Origin: Oscheius onirici
Taxonomy: Eukaryota; Nematoda; Chromadorea; Rhabditida; Rhabditidae
Direction of reading: 5' to 3'
Length of the DNA stretch: 64,000 nt
Assembly: GCA_932521025.1 (NCBI GenBank)
Contig: OW051469.1
Span: forward strand, 2,430,398 to 2,494,397
The notes under the pieces are model-generated. The model saw only the letters and a list, made by a program, of their open reading frames with translations. It had not been told where the DNA came from and ran no database searches. Within the stretch, counting starts at the first letter, position 1. Every line of letters begins with the position of its first letter. Both the position numbers and the translations under genes were made by a program. Below, piece after piece: positions 1 through 11,228 of this stretch.

Positions 1-709
1 ACTTTGAGCGGAAAACGGAGTGTCCCAAACAGGGTTGGTTCGTTGTTCGACGAGTACAGCTCGCTCGTCAGGCGATCAGCGGAACCCAAAATTTTTGAAA
101 TGCTCTAGCTCGTGGTCGAGCAGAGCAAAAAGCACGAGCAAATTGTTCACTTGTTTGCACGTCTACTGCTAAACTTTTTACTCTTAAAAAAGCCCGAATA
201 AAATAATTTTTGTGGTATACTTTATCCCCCCCGTGGCCATTCAGCGCGGGGGGGGGGGATAAAGTAACCGCGGGAGGATAAAGTATACCATAGGTTTTTC
301 ACTTCAAATCGTTCCGTAAAAAAGGGCAAATGATAAATAAAGTGTAAACAAGCTATTATTATCCTTTTCCACAGTTTATCTAAGGTTTGAGCGCTTACCC
401 AGCTTGTTTAGAGTCAGTTTGACTGTCTGAGTCATTTTCAGTTTTTCGACTACTAGAACTCATTTTCAAACTTTGCAATGTTCTACAATCTTGTAGAGGA
501 GATCAAAAGCTAAAACTTTGCAGAACATCACAAAGCTGGACAACCCTTTCTTCATGTTGAAAAATCAGTTGGGAGATTGTCTCGAGATTAACTGCACCAG
601 CTCATCCATGCCAACTGGTTTGACCAACTGGGAAAATTCGAAACTGCTAATGTTTAGGATATTAACGAAAAAGGACGCAACCCTGGTCCCAATAAAAAGG
701 GTCAGTTAC
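1..709. other. No gene recognised; repeat remnants
   Basis: I see no convincing exon here. A run of G with flanking near-complementary arms (tttatcc / ggataaag) lies around 220-285, and a degenerate copy of the AAAGTTGTAG foldback family lies around 470-535. The first 130 bases contain several gagctcg-type short palindromes like those at 35.6-36 kb. The 3' end of the L-domain gene transcribed from the right could extend into this stretch. Confidence 0.4.
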
Positions 710-1904
710 CTGACCAATCGCGGTCTATATCCCCTCCAACCGAGAAAAACTTCAGCGTTTTTAGATTGGTGTTAACGGCGCGGATGGTATCATGAATTTC
801 TATTGTCGGCAGTGGAAAGTCGAGATCTTCCACAAATGAGTCGAATGTTATTCCATATACTATTGTACATCCTTCCAACTGTTTTAACGATGTTACGGGC
901 GAGGAAAAGGTACATTCTGAAACGCTAGTTCATAAGCTATTCCAAGTTAAAATACCGCCAACCTCCTGGATATCCTTGTCATCGCTTATTACCGTATCTC
1001 TGAGCTTATCAAGTACAGTCTGGCTCAGTTTTCTGTTCTCACTCAGGTATAACTGATTGGTTGCCATTCCGGCTTTCAAGATGATGTCGACTAGGTCTGC
1101 GTTGGCGACAAACGACAGGTCCGTCACAAATTCGAGTTTTGGCAGATCTACGTATTGAACTATGCTGAACGAGACGCTGAATTTGGTATCTGAAATTAAA
1201 TTGAGTGAGACAGAGGGAGAGAGGGATACATATGAAGACAGAGGGACAGAAAAATGACGCATACTTCGTGGGACTTTTCTTCTAGCAAACCTTGGCGTCA
1301 TTTTTGTCAGAGGTCAATATAGCTCTAAGGAAGCTCCAGCAAAAATGAGGCCGAAGGGTTGTTCGAAGAATTTCCGAGAAAAACTAAAAAGCTCGGCGGC
1401 TCGAATCGGCTCGAGCTTTTTCATTTCTAGCCAAAAGTAGTCGTACAACCCTTGGCGTCATTTTTGCTGGAGCTTCCTTAGGGCTATACTGACCTCTGAC
1501 AAAAATGCTAAAAAATTCTAAAAATTTTTGAAAGACACGTTCCCCCAAGTATGCGCCAGCGAACCGCGTGCCCAAACAAAGAGACAGAAGGACAGATCAT
1601 ATCAACAGAACTGACCCGCTCTCCACAGTTCAGGAAAGCTTAAATTGGTTAAAGTAGTCATTGGAAATTCGAATGCAGGTCCAGAAATAGTTTCCTTGTT
1701 CCTCCAAAAGTCGTCGAAATATATCTCGTACGATCTATCTATGTAGTAGACTTCTTCGGTAGCTTTTAAATGAGCAGCTTCTTTGCACTTGCTATACGTT
1801 CTCAGTTCGATGCTGTCCGCAATACAAGGCTTTTGCTGGCTGTATTCTTCACTAGAAACATGAGCAAACAATAAATAAAAAAGGTACAGCAGCATTGATA
1901 TCAA
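710..1904 (-). CDS. Secreted receptor L-domain-like protein (irld-like), 3' end unresolved
   Basis: Three exons join in frame: 1904-1616, 1189-956 and 916-710. The first encodes a clear signal peptide (MISMLLYLFYLLFAHVSS) followed by a Cys-containing region. The third contains CTF..PVTSLKQLEGCTIVYG, which matches the Cys-Ile-x-Gly strand signature of EGFR/insulin-receptor L domains, as in the nematode irld family (family assignment is inference). The 39-base intron between exons 2 and 3 is at the short end for nematodes. No stop was reached: exon 3 ends at a good donor (710/709) and continuations downstream hit stops quickly, so the 3' part is missing, undetected or decayed. Intron 1 carries a foldback repeat. 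The start is only about 100 bases from that of the divergent 7TM gene. Confidence 0.55.
1293..1510. repeat. Foldback (inverted-repeat) element in intron 1 of the L-domain gene
   Basis: Arms at about 1293-1360 and 1448-1510 are reverse complements, sharing ggcgtcatttttg, gagcttccttag and tgacctctgac. The loop holds gctcggcggctcg-type short palindromes. There is no coding capacity, so a MITE-like non-autonomous element is the simplest reading. Confidence 0.7.
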
Positions 1905-2003
1905 TGACTGGCAATGCTCTTAATGACCCCGCAAATTGAATCGGCCTTTGCTTGGTATCTGAACGGGCTCAATCTATGGTTCAGTTGGCATTGACAGGTC
2001 GTC

Positions 2004-3698
2004 ATGTCATCGGAAAAAAGGGATACGCGTATTTTCTTTTCGATATTGTTTGTTACCTTGATCATCATTGTAATTGTCCTGCTCATCCCTGTTTATTACG
2101 TAAGTGTTAAGCACCGGGCCCGTGTCAGTGTTGACCGAATTCGTGCCAGCAAGGCGCATTTTCGGGGGAAGACTACTTTAGCGAAAAAAACTTGGCACAC
2201 ATTTTGAACATAAGCTCTACTGGGCATATTGAGCCTATGTTCAACTTGGGTGCCAAGTTTTCATGGTTCCCCCAAAAGTGCGTGCTGGCACGGGCCCGGT
2301 GCCGCCTTGTGAAAGAAGGCCACAAAAATTACCAAAAAAAAATCTCAATTTAGATTCTCAACGTAGAGTGGGCCGTCTTCAATGGTGTTCAGCAAGACGT
2401 GTATGCTTTTCTAGATGCTGTATTTCTGGTATTTCATTTACCGCTAGCTCTAGTAAGTTGTCTAACTGTCGAATCTGTGCTCGACCTCACTGTCTAACTG
2501 TCGAGTCTGTGGTCTTCTTCAGGTCTTCGGCTTCAACAAAGAATTTTGCACAAACAAGACATTCAAAATAATGTTCGTCCTGAGTCTTTGCGAATGTACC
2601 GTACTGCTCTTGGACCTAATTTATGAGCTTCTATTGATCATACCTACTAGGTATCTGTCCCTGCCACACATTGACATGGTTACCAAAATGTACACCTCTC
2701 TGTGGCAGACGACTCAGGCGCTAAACTTTATCCTGGGATACAATCGTTTTGTGGCTGTTGCTCTCTTCCAATGGAACGTCTTCAACTCTAATTATATCTA
2801 CGCTTTGATGTATATCGTCATCATCTTGCAGTTTATTCTTGACAACGCTCTCTATATCTTTAATGGAACCTACCTCATTTATCTCCACGGAGCTCAATAT
2901 AGATTTTTCAGAAATCTTGGTTTCCGTGAGTCATTTTTTTAGTTTTAGGTTGGTTTTTAGCAGAACCTGAAAAGGTTAGAAATGCGCGCAGAAAAACTCG
3001 TCCTGCGTCAGCGGTGCCACATTTGCACGTCATTTTTCGTGTACAAGGTCTCATTTTTCAGCTTTTTGACGTTCTACAAAGTTGTAGTCCCTGATCTGAT
3101 CTACAACTTTGCAGAACGTCAAAAAACTGAAAAATGTGATCTTCAACCTAAAAACACGGGATTACTTTTTAATGCGGATATTTTCTATCGCTCCCTTTAC
3201 GGTCTCACAATAGAAGAAGATATTGTAGAATTTTACGCTGAATCGATTGAACACGTCTAGAAACTCTTAAAATGAGTTGAAAACTGATTTATTTGCCTTT
3301 TTGTGAAGCGAAGTGAACACAGTTTCAAGCCTCTATGATTGAGGCATCCAATTTTTCGAATTCAGACATTGACGAGATCAGAATACAAGTCTTGTCAGCA
3401 ATTGCCATAGCGTCACTTATTCCATACGCTCTACTTCTACTGTACATGTTTTTGAAAGTATGTTATATTGATAAACAAAATCTTAATTGGATTCCAGCGC
3501 AAAGAGATCAGAGTGCGGAAAGAGTGGGCTCTGACCATTCAAGCTTTCATCTGTACACTTTTATGTACCGTTGCGGCAGACCTCGGAAAGCATCTGTACA
3601 CGGACGAGGACATGTACTTGATCGAGTACGCAGTCGATGTCCTGTATCGGCTTGCCATGGCAGCAAACCCGATCGTTTATCTCCTCTTCAACGAGTAG
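2004..3698 (+). CDS. Nematode serpentine 7TM chemoreceptor (Srx/Srt-like)
   Basis: Five exons (2004-2099, 2354-2452, 2523-2925, 3366-3457, 3498-3698) join in one frame to 296 residues with a stop. Hydrophobic segments fall at TM1 (FFSILFVTLIIIVIVLLIPV), TM2 near the exon 2/3 join, TM3 ending in GYNRF, TM4 (YIVIILQFILDNALYIF), TM5 (AIAIASLIPYALLLLYMFL), TM6 and TM7. TM7 ends in NPIVYLLFN, the NPxxY motif of rhodopsin-like receptors. Size and layout fit nematode chemosensory GPCRs at the plasma membrane of sensory neurons; the exact subfamily is uncertain. Intron 3 (2926-3365) is long and contains a repeat, so a small extra exon in the TM4-TM5 loop cannot be excluded. Ligand unknown. Confidence 0.78.
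2111..2302. repeat. Foldback element filling intron 1 of the 7TM gene
   Basis: Near-perfect inverted repeat beginning gcaccgggcccgtg and ending cgggcccggtgc, with inner arms aacttggca / tgccaagtt and gaacataagctc / gagcctatgttc. Related but more decayed copies lie at about 29820-29995 and a fragment at about 35165-35210 (cttactgacacgggctcag). Confidence 0.75.
2453..2522 (+). repeat. Intron made almost entirely of two copies of a 22-base motif
   Basis: This 70-base intron of the 7TM gene consists of splice sites plus two copies of gtctaactgtcga(a/g)tctgtg at 2458-2477 and 2492-2512. The same motif, in either orientation, occurs in pairs in introns of the PTRH2 and WDR18 genes. Confidence 0.7.
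3051..3138. repeat. AAAGTTGTAG foldback family, copy 1
   Basis: Hairpin with arms tttttcagctttttgacgt / acgtcaaaaaactgaaaaa and a core of gttctacaaagttgtag / ctacaactttgcagaac. It lies in intron 3 of the 7TM gene and is one of about nine copies in the window. Confidence 0.8.
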
Positions 3699-3849
3699 GA
3701 TTTTTTGTTTGGCAAATATCCGGTTCAGGCGTCTTCGTCGAGTCTACATTCACCTGTGGAAGACGGGAAATCTTCGAAAAACGCCGCCAAAGGTTGAAAA
3801 TGTCATTGTTATCTCCGCTTGCTCAGAAATTGCACCGTAATAAAATTGA

Positions 3850-4117
3850 AGGTTATACTTTAGCTGGCGCCTACGTTCGTTCAAAAAATTTTGGCGCGAA
3901 TAAAAAAAGATATAAATAGACGAAAAATGTTCGAGAACGTCTTCTGAACGGCTATTGTCCATTTCTTGCAAATTTCGATCAGATTTCATGTCCAGGGTGT
4001 TGTTTTACATGCTGAATTCAATAAACGTGGTTAGAAAAATGGAAGGAAAACGGAGAAAATCGCAATTTTAGGCCAGTTTGAACGAACGTAGGTGCCAGCT
4101 AAAGTACAACCAAATTG
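3850..4117. repeat. Foldback element downstream of the 7TM gene
   Basis: Arms of about 35 bases at 3853-3888 and 4077-4112 (ttagctggcgcctacgttcg / cgaacgtaggtgccagctaa) enclose about 190 bases without coding potential. Confidence 0.7.
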
Positions 4118-4159
4118 AATCAAGACTTGCAAGTTGGTGCGCAATCAAAATAAGTGAAG

Positions 4160-4290
4160 ATACCGTAAAAGCTCTAATAGAAGCACCCCTGTACGCAATT
4201 ACGTACGCATTTTTTTTGGATTGAAGACATAATTGTTTAATTTATATTAGCGTACAGGGGTGCTTCTATTAGAATAAATACGGTAGTTTG
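4160..4290. repeat. Short foldback element
   Basis: Arms at about 4161-4201 and 4243-4289 share taccgta, tctaatagaagcacccctgt and its complement. The central loop contains acgtacg palindromes. It lies directly next to the 3850-4117 element but is unrelated in sequence. Confidence 0.7.
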
Positions 4291-4966
4291 ATCAGTCTCT
4301 CTGTCTCTCATTGTCAGTATTACTTCTGTCGATCTCGATGATTTAGATTTCATCATATCATTGCGATATGTCGCTGCATGCATTGTCTGGAGATCTGGGG
4401 CATCCCTACTACAACACTCATCCAATTTTCGCCGCATCTAGGAGCGTAACTCCCACCATACGTCTCATTCCACTGTGCAGATATAAGCTTGTTCAGCTAC
4501 TTTTCTTGCAAAATTGAGAGGTCAGAAAGCTCATCTTCAATCGAAAATAGGCGCCAAACAACGTTAGAAATAGGGAAGGAAGTTGTTGTTTCTAACTGAA
4601 GATGTGTTTTCACAGCTTTTGTATGTTCTACAAAAATGTAGCGAAACGTATACTCTACAACATTTCAGAGCATCACTTAGAACCAAAAACACGTTTTCGA
4701 CTCGGATTTTGCAGTTTGCTTGGGCGACCAAAATGGTATTTTAAACATTGAAATGGCGCCAGGGGACAGCAGCAATTCATTCGGCAGCTGGAAATCTGGG
4801 AAACAACATTATTTTTCGTGCCTATCTCTATATAAAAAAACTGAACACTTTACTACTCGGCGATTGAATCCCATCACCAAAAGGGCTACAAAAAGGGTAG
4901 ACTAAGTGTCTAAAAACTAGCGACTGTCTCTCCACTTCAAGAGACTACATACAAATTTTGTACAAG
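4291..4966. other. No gene recognised
   Basis: Open frames here are short and lack splice-supported continuation. A diverged copy of the AAAGTTGTAG family lies at about 4600-4694. The stretch probably includes the 3' untranslated region of the coiled-coil gene that ends at 4967. Confidence 0.35.
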
Positions 4967-7900
4967 TTAGAAGATGCTCGTGACGATTTCACTGAAACTG
5001 ACGGCACCAGTATAGCGTCTTCGCGAGCTCTTCCTCCGCTTCAGACGACGCCTAGAGGCCGATCGGCCCACCACGACGCGGCGGCGAACTGGCTCGACCG
5101 GCAGATACTGCAATATCCATGCGCGAGATTGCGCTCCTCTGCCGTAGCTGGGTCTCGGAGGCCCGAAAAAACTGCTCTCCTCTGAAATTCTTAAAAATTT
5201 TGTCTGGTTCTTGTGGACAAACCTTTCAAAATTGTTCTCAAAGTCTCTCATTCTCTGGACTCGGGCTCCAACATTTTCTTCAAAGTCGTCCCTAGCAGGC
5301 TGAAAGTAGGTCACACTGGCTCCCGGACGATTCTGAATTTTTTAATTTCATTAAATCTTGGAAAAAAAGTACGTCGTGATAGATGTTATGGGCACTCTGA
5401 CTGCGAGAGATTGGCATCTGGCGCTGGTAGTCGAAGACGGGAATTGGTCCTCTGAAAATGGTATGTTTCTAGGTCATTCTGGACTTTCCGCTGGCTTATT
5501 TGAGAAAATAAAAAAGGAAATTGTTGTTGGGAATCCGAACCCTAGCTCTGTGGTTTGAAAACCGCGCCACTTGGCATTGCGCCAGTGATGCAAATCGCTC
5601 TAGGAATCTGGCGGTCCTATCAACGATTATGTCGCATTTCGCGTGAAATTTTGTTAGAGGACCTTCGAGTAGCTTTTTAGTGAAAAATCTTCTGAAAACA
5701 AACCGCCATCCATCCATAACATCGTCAATTGAAGGCAGTCCAAGCTGAGCACGATTTTTCCTTAATTCTTCCTCTCTAGCTCTCAGCTGCTCTATCTCCA
5801 CAGCGATACGGTTGTCAACAAAGTCCGAAGAAAGCTGAAAATTATATTTTTGGAAACAAAAAAACACATACAGGCTCGTCATCAGATTGAAGAGCAGCTC
5901 CCTGTTTCCTGGCAATTAGTGCGGCGGCAGATTTCTTCACAAAACGTCCGGATCTGAATAACTGACCATCACGGGAAAATTTAGAGATAGGAAAGATCAA
6001 GCTCCACCCGAAATTTTTGAGCTCTGAAGGAGTTACTTTTTCATAAAGTTCCACCTGGGGTTGTTATCGTGTCTGAGAAGGGGCAGTTCGTCCATGGTGG
6101 GAGGGGGAGGCGGCGAGACGGCATCGGTACAGAGTTGGCGTTCGAGGGCTGTCATTCTGGGGCTCTGGAAAAATAAAATCAAAAATAAAGTCAGTCAGTC
6201 AGTCAGTCAGTCAGTCAGTCAGTCAGTCAGTCAGAGTCTCTCTGGAACCATTCCACTGGAAATAGTTCAAACTCTTTAATTCTGAGTCCCCGAGCAACCC
6301 GAACAGATTTGTGCACTTTGTAACAATAATTTATTTCCACTTCCAAAATACGACAACCCAAGACGAATACAAAAGGGGTTTCAGAAACCGAAAAAGTGTG
6401 TGTGCATGCAATCTGTCCGGGTTGCTCTTATCCCAAGAAAACTAATGTCTGCCCACTGTTAGCAGCTGTTTGTTGCTGACCTGGGCCGGGCGCTGTTGAG
6501 CCTGTTGCTGGCTGCGTCGTTCTGGGGAGCGAGAGGACTGGAATTGAACTAATTCGATATTCGGATCAGACTATACCTGGTCACGGTGCTTGTTAGGAGA
6601 GAAAGTTGGTTGGGTTACGGTAATCTGTGGAGCTGCCTTCTTTGGAGAATGGTTCACTGGAGCATTGCGAAGCATCTGGAAGAGTTTATGTTCAAGAATA
6701 TACTTTACAAAAATAGCAAAAGACAAAAAACGTCGGCCGGGATTGAACTCGGATCGTTTGCTTCCCAAGCAAGTGCTTTAACCACTGAACCATGGAACCA
6801 AATTTTCAGACAAATTCAAAAAGATGTACCTCAACAACAATCTCTGCACCGGCTTCAGGCAGGGCATGAATATGAGTCCAGAGAGTTTCGGACAGTCCAA
6901 TTCCCAAATAGTTCAGAACACTTCGATGGGCCTTGAAGTAGAAAAGGAGCTTTTCAGCCTCCTCATTCAGTTCCTTGACATTGGCGGGAAGTTTTCGAAT
7001 CACGGTCCCATGAGGCAGTTCAAACGGTAGATGCATCTTGTCAACTGGGTACTTTAAGTTTTGGAAATTCAAAAAGTGGCGGGAAACTTACGGAGCTTTC
7101 GTTACTTCCCATGGCAGAGTCAGTGGATACGGTAGTCACTTCAGCTCCGTCGCTACGTTCAGAGAACTCAGAGTCATGACGACGCTGTTCCTCATCGGCT
7201 TCTCTGACCAATTCACGGACAGTACTGTTCCGTCTCTCCTGTTTACTTCCGCGACGCTCGTTCTGAGCACCACGCTCCTGAAAATCAGTCATTTTCAGTC
7301 TAGTAGGTTACTACCGGACTCTGACGATCGAGTTCTTCCCAATGTCTGGCCTTTCCCTTGGGAGGGTCAACGAACGACTGTTGACTGCGAGGACGGGGTG
7401 TCTCTCTCACCTGAAGATGGATTCTCTGAAATGGAGCGTAAGAGGATCAGAGAGACAGAGATCGACTCACTCCTTCCTCATCCTCCACTCTAATAGGCCA
7501 TTCGCCACTGTTCATCTTCTGGACGACTTCCTGAACATTCTTGATCGGCTGATTGTCTGGAGTTCTGGTAGGCGACGGTGGCGGCTTGTCTCCGGCTCGA
7601 ATGAACGGATTTGTCGAAACTTTGTTTCTCGGAATGTCATTCCGACCGTCGTCCTTCTTATATCCGTGGCCGTCGGCCACATTTCCCTTCAAGTTATTGA
7701 TGATTGACTTGATGGACTTTGGGGCGGGAGGTGCCGGTGGAATGTCAGCAGTCTTCTTTCCTTGGGGACGGTAGTCTTCCTCGCGGTAGTCGTTCTAAAG
7801 ATTCGCAGGAAATCTATATTTTCCAGCTCTCGTTTGCATTTTCCAACTTTGCCCCCTAGGACAAAGTTGTAGCTCTGATCAAGCTCTACAACTTTGCAGA

Positions 7901-10128
7901 ACATTGTAAAGCGTGAAAATGCTGTTATCACTGAAAAACTGTTTCTAAGTCAAAACTTGTTAACCAAGGCAAAACGCATTTTTCATAGTGATAACAGCAT
8001 TTTCAAGCTTCAAAATGTTCTGCAAAGTTGTAGAGCTTAATCAAAGCTACCATTTTGGTCCTGGGAACTAAGCTGGGAAATGCAAACGAGAGCCGGAAAG
8101 TATAAATTCCCCCGCCGCCCCCAAAAATCCAAGTTGGGGGGGGGGGGGGGGTAAAGAAACCTGCCCGTCTCTCTGTCTCTCTCCCCCAACTTACAGTAAC
8201 CTTTTGCTTGTTTGGAGAAGGCTGGAATCCATCAATAATCGCCTGCTTATGTCCTTGATACGGTACCGGACTCGGCTCGTATCTCAGATGAGGTTCCCTT
8301 CTAGCCGCACTCTGTAAATCTCTGTCTCATGTTCAGTTCAAAAAAATACCGGTTCTCTCGCCTTCCTCTGAACCTCCTGTCTCTTTCTCTCCTCCGCCAT
8401 CCTCTGTCTCTCTGCATCGACTCTCTTCTTCTCCTCCTCCCTCTCTAGATCAGCTCTCCTGGCCTTTTCCACCTCCCCACGGCGTCTATTCTCAGCATGT
8501 TGACGACTTTTTTCCGCGTTTCTTTCCATCTCCGTCCGTCTCTGACTCTCCATCCTTCTTTGCTGCTGCTGCTCCTGCTGGTCCTTCTTGTACGGACGAT
8601 CAATAGTATGCTGATCATAGTCGCGATAGCGCTGCTGTGGACGACGTTCTTGTTCAGCTGCTTCGTCGGCAGTTATCTGGATCCGGGCTATGTTTCTCGC
8701 AGCCGGAACATTTTCATAGAAGTCAGCAGGCTGCTCGTAGTTGTCTGAAAGTACAGAATCTAGTCATAGTAACTGATGTGAGCTCCCATACTTTTGAGTA
8801 TTTTTGTCTCTAAAAAGATTGTTCCATAATTTTCTAGTGGACACTGAAAATTGTCCTGTCGGATAGTCCCGGGGTTCTCAAGTTTGTTGTACCCATCGGA
8901 ACATTTTCATAAGGTCAGCAGGCTGCTCGTAGTTGCCGATAGGAAGGCTCTATGTATTACGAGCATCAGGGATGGGCGGATACCGGATTTCCGGATAGCT
9001 CCAATTTGAATTTGGCTGCGCACCAACTCGTAATACATACAGTTTGCATATCAACATTTGACTACGGTAGTTACCGATAGGAAGGCTCTATGTATTACGA
9101 GTTGGTGCGCAACTAAATTCAAATTGGCGCTATCCGGAAATCCGGTATCCGCCCATCCCTGATCAGCATTCTAACATTTGATACTCAGCCAAAGTTTTGA
9201 CCTTTCTTCACTGAGTATCCAACACAGTTCCCCGCGCAATTCAAATGTTGGACATAATTACTTTCGTCCTGGGTGACACGTTTTTGAGAAAACTACGCAA
9301 CCATTTCTTTCGTTCTCGGTTTTAATAGAAAGAGCACAGTCGAAACTGTGTAGGTGAATTTTTGCACTTGATATTTGGTCTTCTAATCCCAGTGAAAAAA
9401 AAAACAGAAAATACGTTATAACTCGGCCAATTTTCAGCAATGACTCTGAAAAAATATAGCTACTCGGAACACGATACGGCCGACAATATAAGACCGAACA
9501 CGTGAAAAAATATAATCGGGTGTTCGAGAAAGCGTGTCACCCAGGTTTTTCCCGTTTTGAAGCCAAATTTTTGAATTATCGTCTTTCTGCGCGATCCAAA
9601 CTCGGCGGTAATTTAAATTTAGCTGAACCCGCGCTCGTGTCTCAACACGATTTCAAAATCGTGTCGAGACCGATTGTAACGAAGTCCTTTAAAGCGAGCC
9701 TCCGCCGGAAGATAAATAGGAAATGACCGAAAACTTTGCAAAGCGCTGAGATTAGGAACAGAAATCTCACCTGGATACTCCCTCGACCCATACTCATTCT
9801 CTCCAGTCGAGTCATATGGATCGTAGTGATCATATTGAGGCTGGCGATTGCCCTAAATTTATAAGTCATCATTAAAAATACCTTACTTACCTTTCCCACG
9901 TATTCGTGCTGTCGATGGTCGCGCCGTTCGGACCAGCTGAAACTGTTATAAAATTGATTTGGAAAAGACGTACCGACTGTCGTGGTTGGCCATCCCTCAA
10001 CGGACTGTGAAGGCGTGCGTCGAGCTAGAGCCCGTATAAATAAATACATGAGAGGTACAGGTGACAAGGAGCTGTCAGTCGGAGAGGGGGAGCCGGACTC
10101 GTCCCCTCCTAATCGGGGACTGCGAACG
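4967..10128 (-). CDS. Unrecognised long coiled-coil / low-complexity protein
   Basis: At least 14 exons join in frame: about 10128-9891, 9852-9771, 8744-8350, 8311-8195, 7794-7471, 7425-7315, 7277-7092, 7051-6830, 6675-6577, 6537-6481, 6164-5872, 5834-5704, 5451-5373 and 5332-4967. The N-terminal part is rich in Arg, Gln and Tyr (EYVGKGNRQPQYDHYDPYD). Exon 3 is a charged single-helix/coiled-coil stretch (KRVDAERQRMAEERKRQE). Later exons are Pro/Ser rich (KPPPSPTRTPDNQP), then a more globular segment (HLPFELPHGTVIRKLP), a second charged helix (IEQLRAREEELRKNRAQLG) and a basic C-terminus. That second helix resembles the EREEELRxQR signature of the AKAP2/MISP/paralemmin group, suggesting a cytoskeletal or membrane-cortex protein; this is inference from one short motif. 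Weak points are the 5' end (no secure start codon near 10130-10210) and 6058-5966, which may be an intron that happens to be open. Confidence 0.6.
6190..6234. repeat. (TCAG)n microsatellite in an intron
   Basis: About eleven uninterrupted copies of tcag within the intron between exons ending at 6481 and starting at 6164 of the coiled-coil gene. Confidence 0.95.
6731..6800 (-). pseudogene. tRNA-like sequence (pseudo-tRNA or SINE head)
   Basis: Read on the minus strand it has an A-box-like ggttcagtggttaaagc, a possible anticodon arm (cttgcttgggaagcaa, loop ttgggaa, formal anticodon GGG) and a B box gagttcaatcccgg. The acceptor stem does not close (5' ggttcca against 3' ggccgacg), so I do not call it a functional tRNA gene. 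It lies in an intron of the coiled-coil gene. Confidence 0.5.
7824..8093. repeat. Long palindrome containing two AAAGTTGTAG family copies
   Basis: Outer ends agctctcgtttgcattttcc and ggaaatgcaaacgagag are complementary. Inside, each arm carries one hairpin-type unit (acaaagttgtag...ctacaactttgcagaac and gttctgcaaagttgtagagc), and the inner arms share gaaaatgctgttatcact. It lies in an intron of the coiled-coil gene and looks like a head-to-head dimer of the family. Confidence 0.75.
8963..9166. repeat. Foldback element of the gggatgggcggat type
   Basis: Arms at about 8963-9042 and 9088-9166 are complementary over about 75 bases: catcagggatgggcggatac / gtatccgcccatccctgatc, and ttggtgcgcaac / gctgcgcaccaac. 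Within each arm are smaller palindromes (ccggatttccgg). It lies in the long intron between 9771 and 8744. Confidence 0.8.
9262..9545. repeat. Foldback element
   Basis: Arms cctgggtgacacgttttt (about 9268-9285) and aaagcgtgtcacccagg (about 9529-9545) are complementary and separated by about 240 bases. A second hairpin (gtctcaacacgat / atcgtgtcgagac) follows at about 9637-9672. Confidence 0.5.
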
Positions 10129-11228
10129 CTGACAAACATTACCCGGATCAGGAAATAGATCTCGTCTCTTATTTGGAGATCTTTTTGGTCGGGGACAGGG
10201 AGATGGAAATACTGTTTGAAATTCAGAAACCATCGCAGTCATCTCCAGTTGGATTTGAACCTACAAAAAATGCTCAAATTGGGCACAACTTTTAAAAAGA
10301 TGAGGCTAGAAAGGTTTTTCAAAAAAAAATTGATGCCTGAACGAAGGCCTATCTCCCTGCACAGAGCTGCCACCACGATTCTTCATTACTCGTCCACAGT
10401 GGACCGAATCTCCCTCAAAAGGTTGTGGGTGACCTTTTTGTCAAAACTTTTGAAAACAAGCAGTTGAAAAGGTTTAAAAAAAGAATTGATGTTAAAACAA
10501 TGGGCTTCAAGGCTTGTATAGTCCGATCTCGGAGCAATACTGTTTGAAAACCGACCAGGCCGAATTGCTGTTACTTTTGACTTGGGTAAGAGGTCAAACT
10601 GGTCATAACTTTTGAAAAGATCAGGATAGAAAGCTGCTCAAGAGAACATAAGAGTTCGTTCTGCCGAGTTCGTTGACGATGCTCAGTATCTCCGTTAGAA
10701 ATTAAAAATCGATATCCATTCGGAAAGGTCAAGCCAGTTTTCATGGCTCTCTGTCTCTCTCCAGCTGTTTATTTGCCTATCTTGGGTTATAAACATCCAT
10801 GAGAGCACAAAAAATATCGAGGTCAAAAGGAGATTTGGGGTTAAAACACGAAAAGTCAATTGGGTATCTTGTTAGCCTTGTTAGAATGGGAATGAGCTTT
10901 TCGATGGACAACAGATCAGCAAAGAAGCGAATATTGGTGAAGATTGTGAATCTCGCGTATCCGGCGAAGGCCTTGAATGGGCAGTAGACTACAATATACG
11001 AATTATTGGGATTTGGAACAAAGAAAATCGTATGGTCGTTTTGATATTTGCAGCCTCCTTAAAGGGCTTCTGAGAGAGTCTTTTCACCTTCCAAAGAGCT
11101 CAACTCAATGTGGGAAGCTTTGAACTTTTCGTTGTTCATCCATCTCTGCAAACGGGGTATATTCTCACTGCCACTTTTACTGTCTCCCTTACCTTACAAA
11201 TTTCGGCTATGACGCCTGTATTTACCAC
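10129..11228. other. Gene-poor stretch between the coiled-coil gene and the retroelement
   Basis: An open segment at about 10140-10210 on the minus strand could be a further 5' exon of the coiled-coil gene. A weak B-box-like string (ttggatttgaacc, minus strand) lies near 10250. No 5' LTR matching the one at 13081-13287 was found, so the retroelement appears truncated on its left. Confidence 0.35.
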
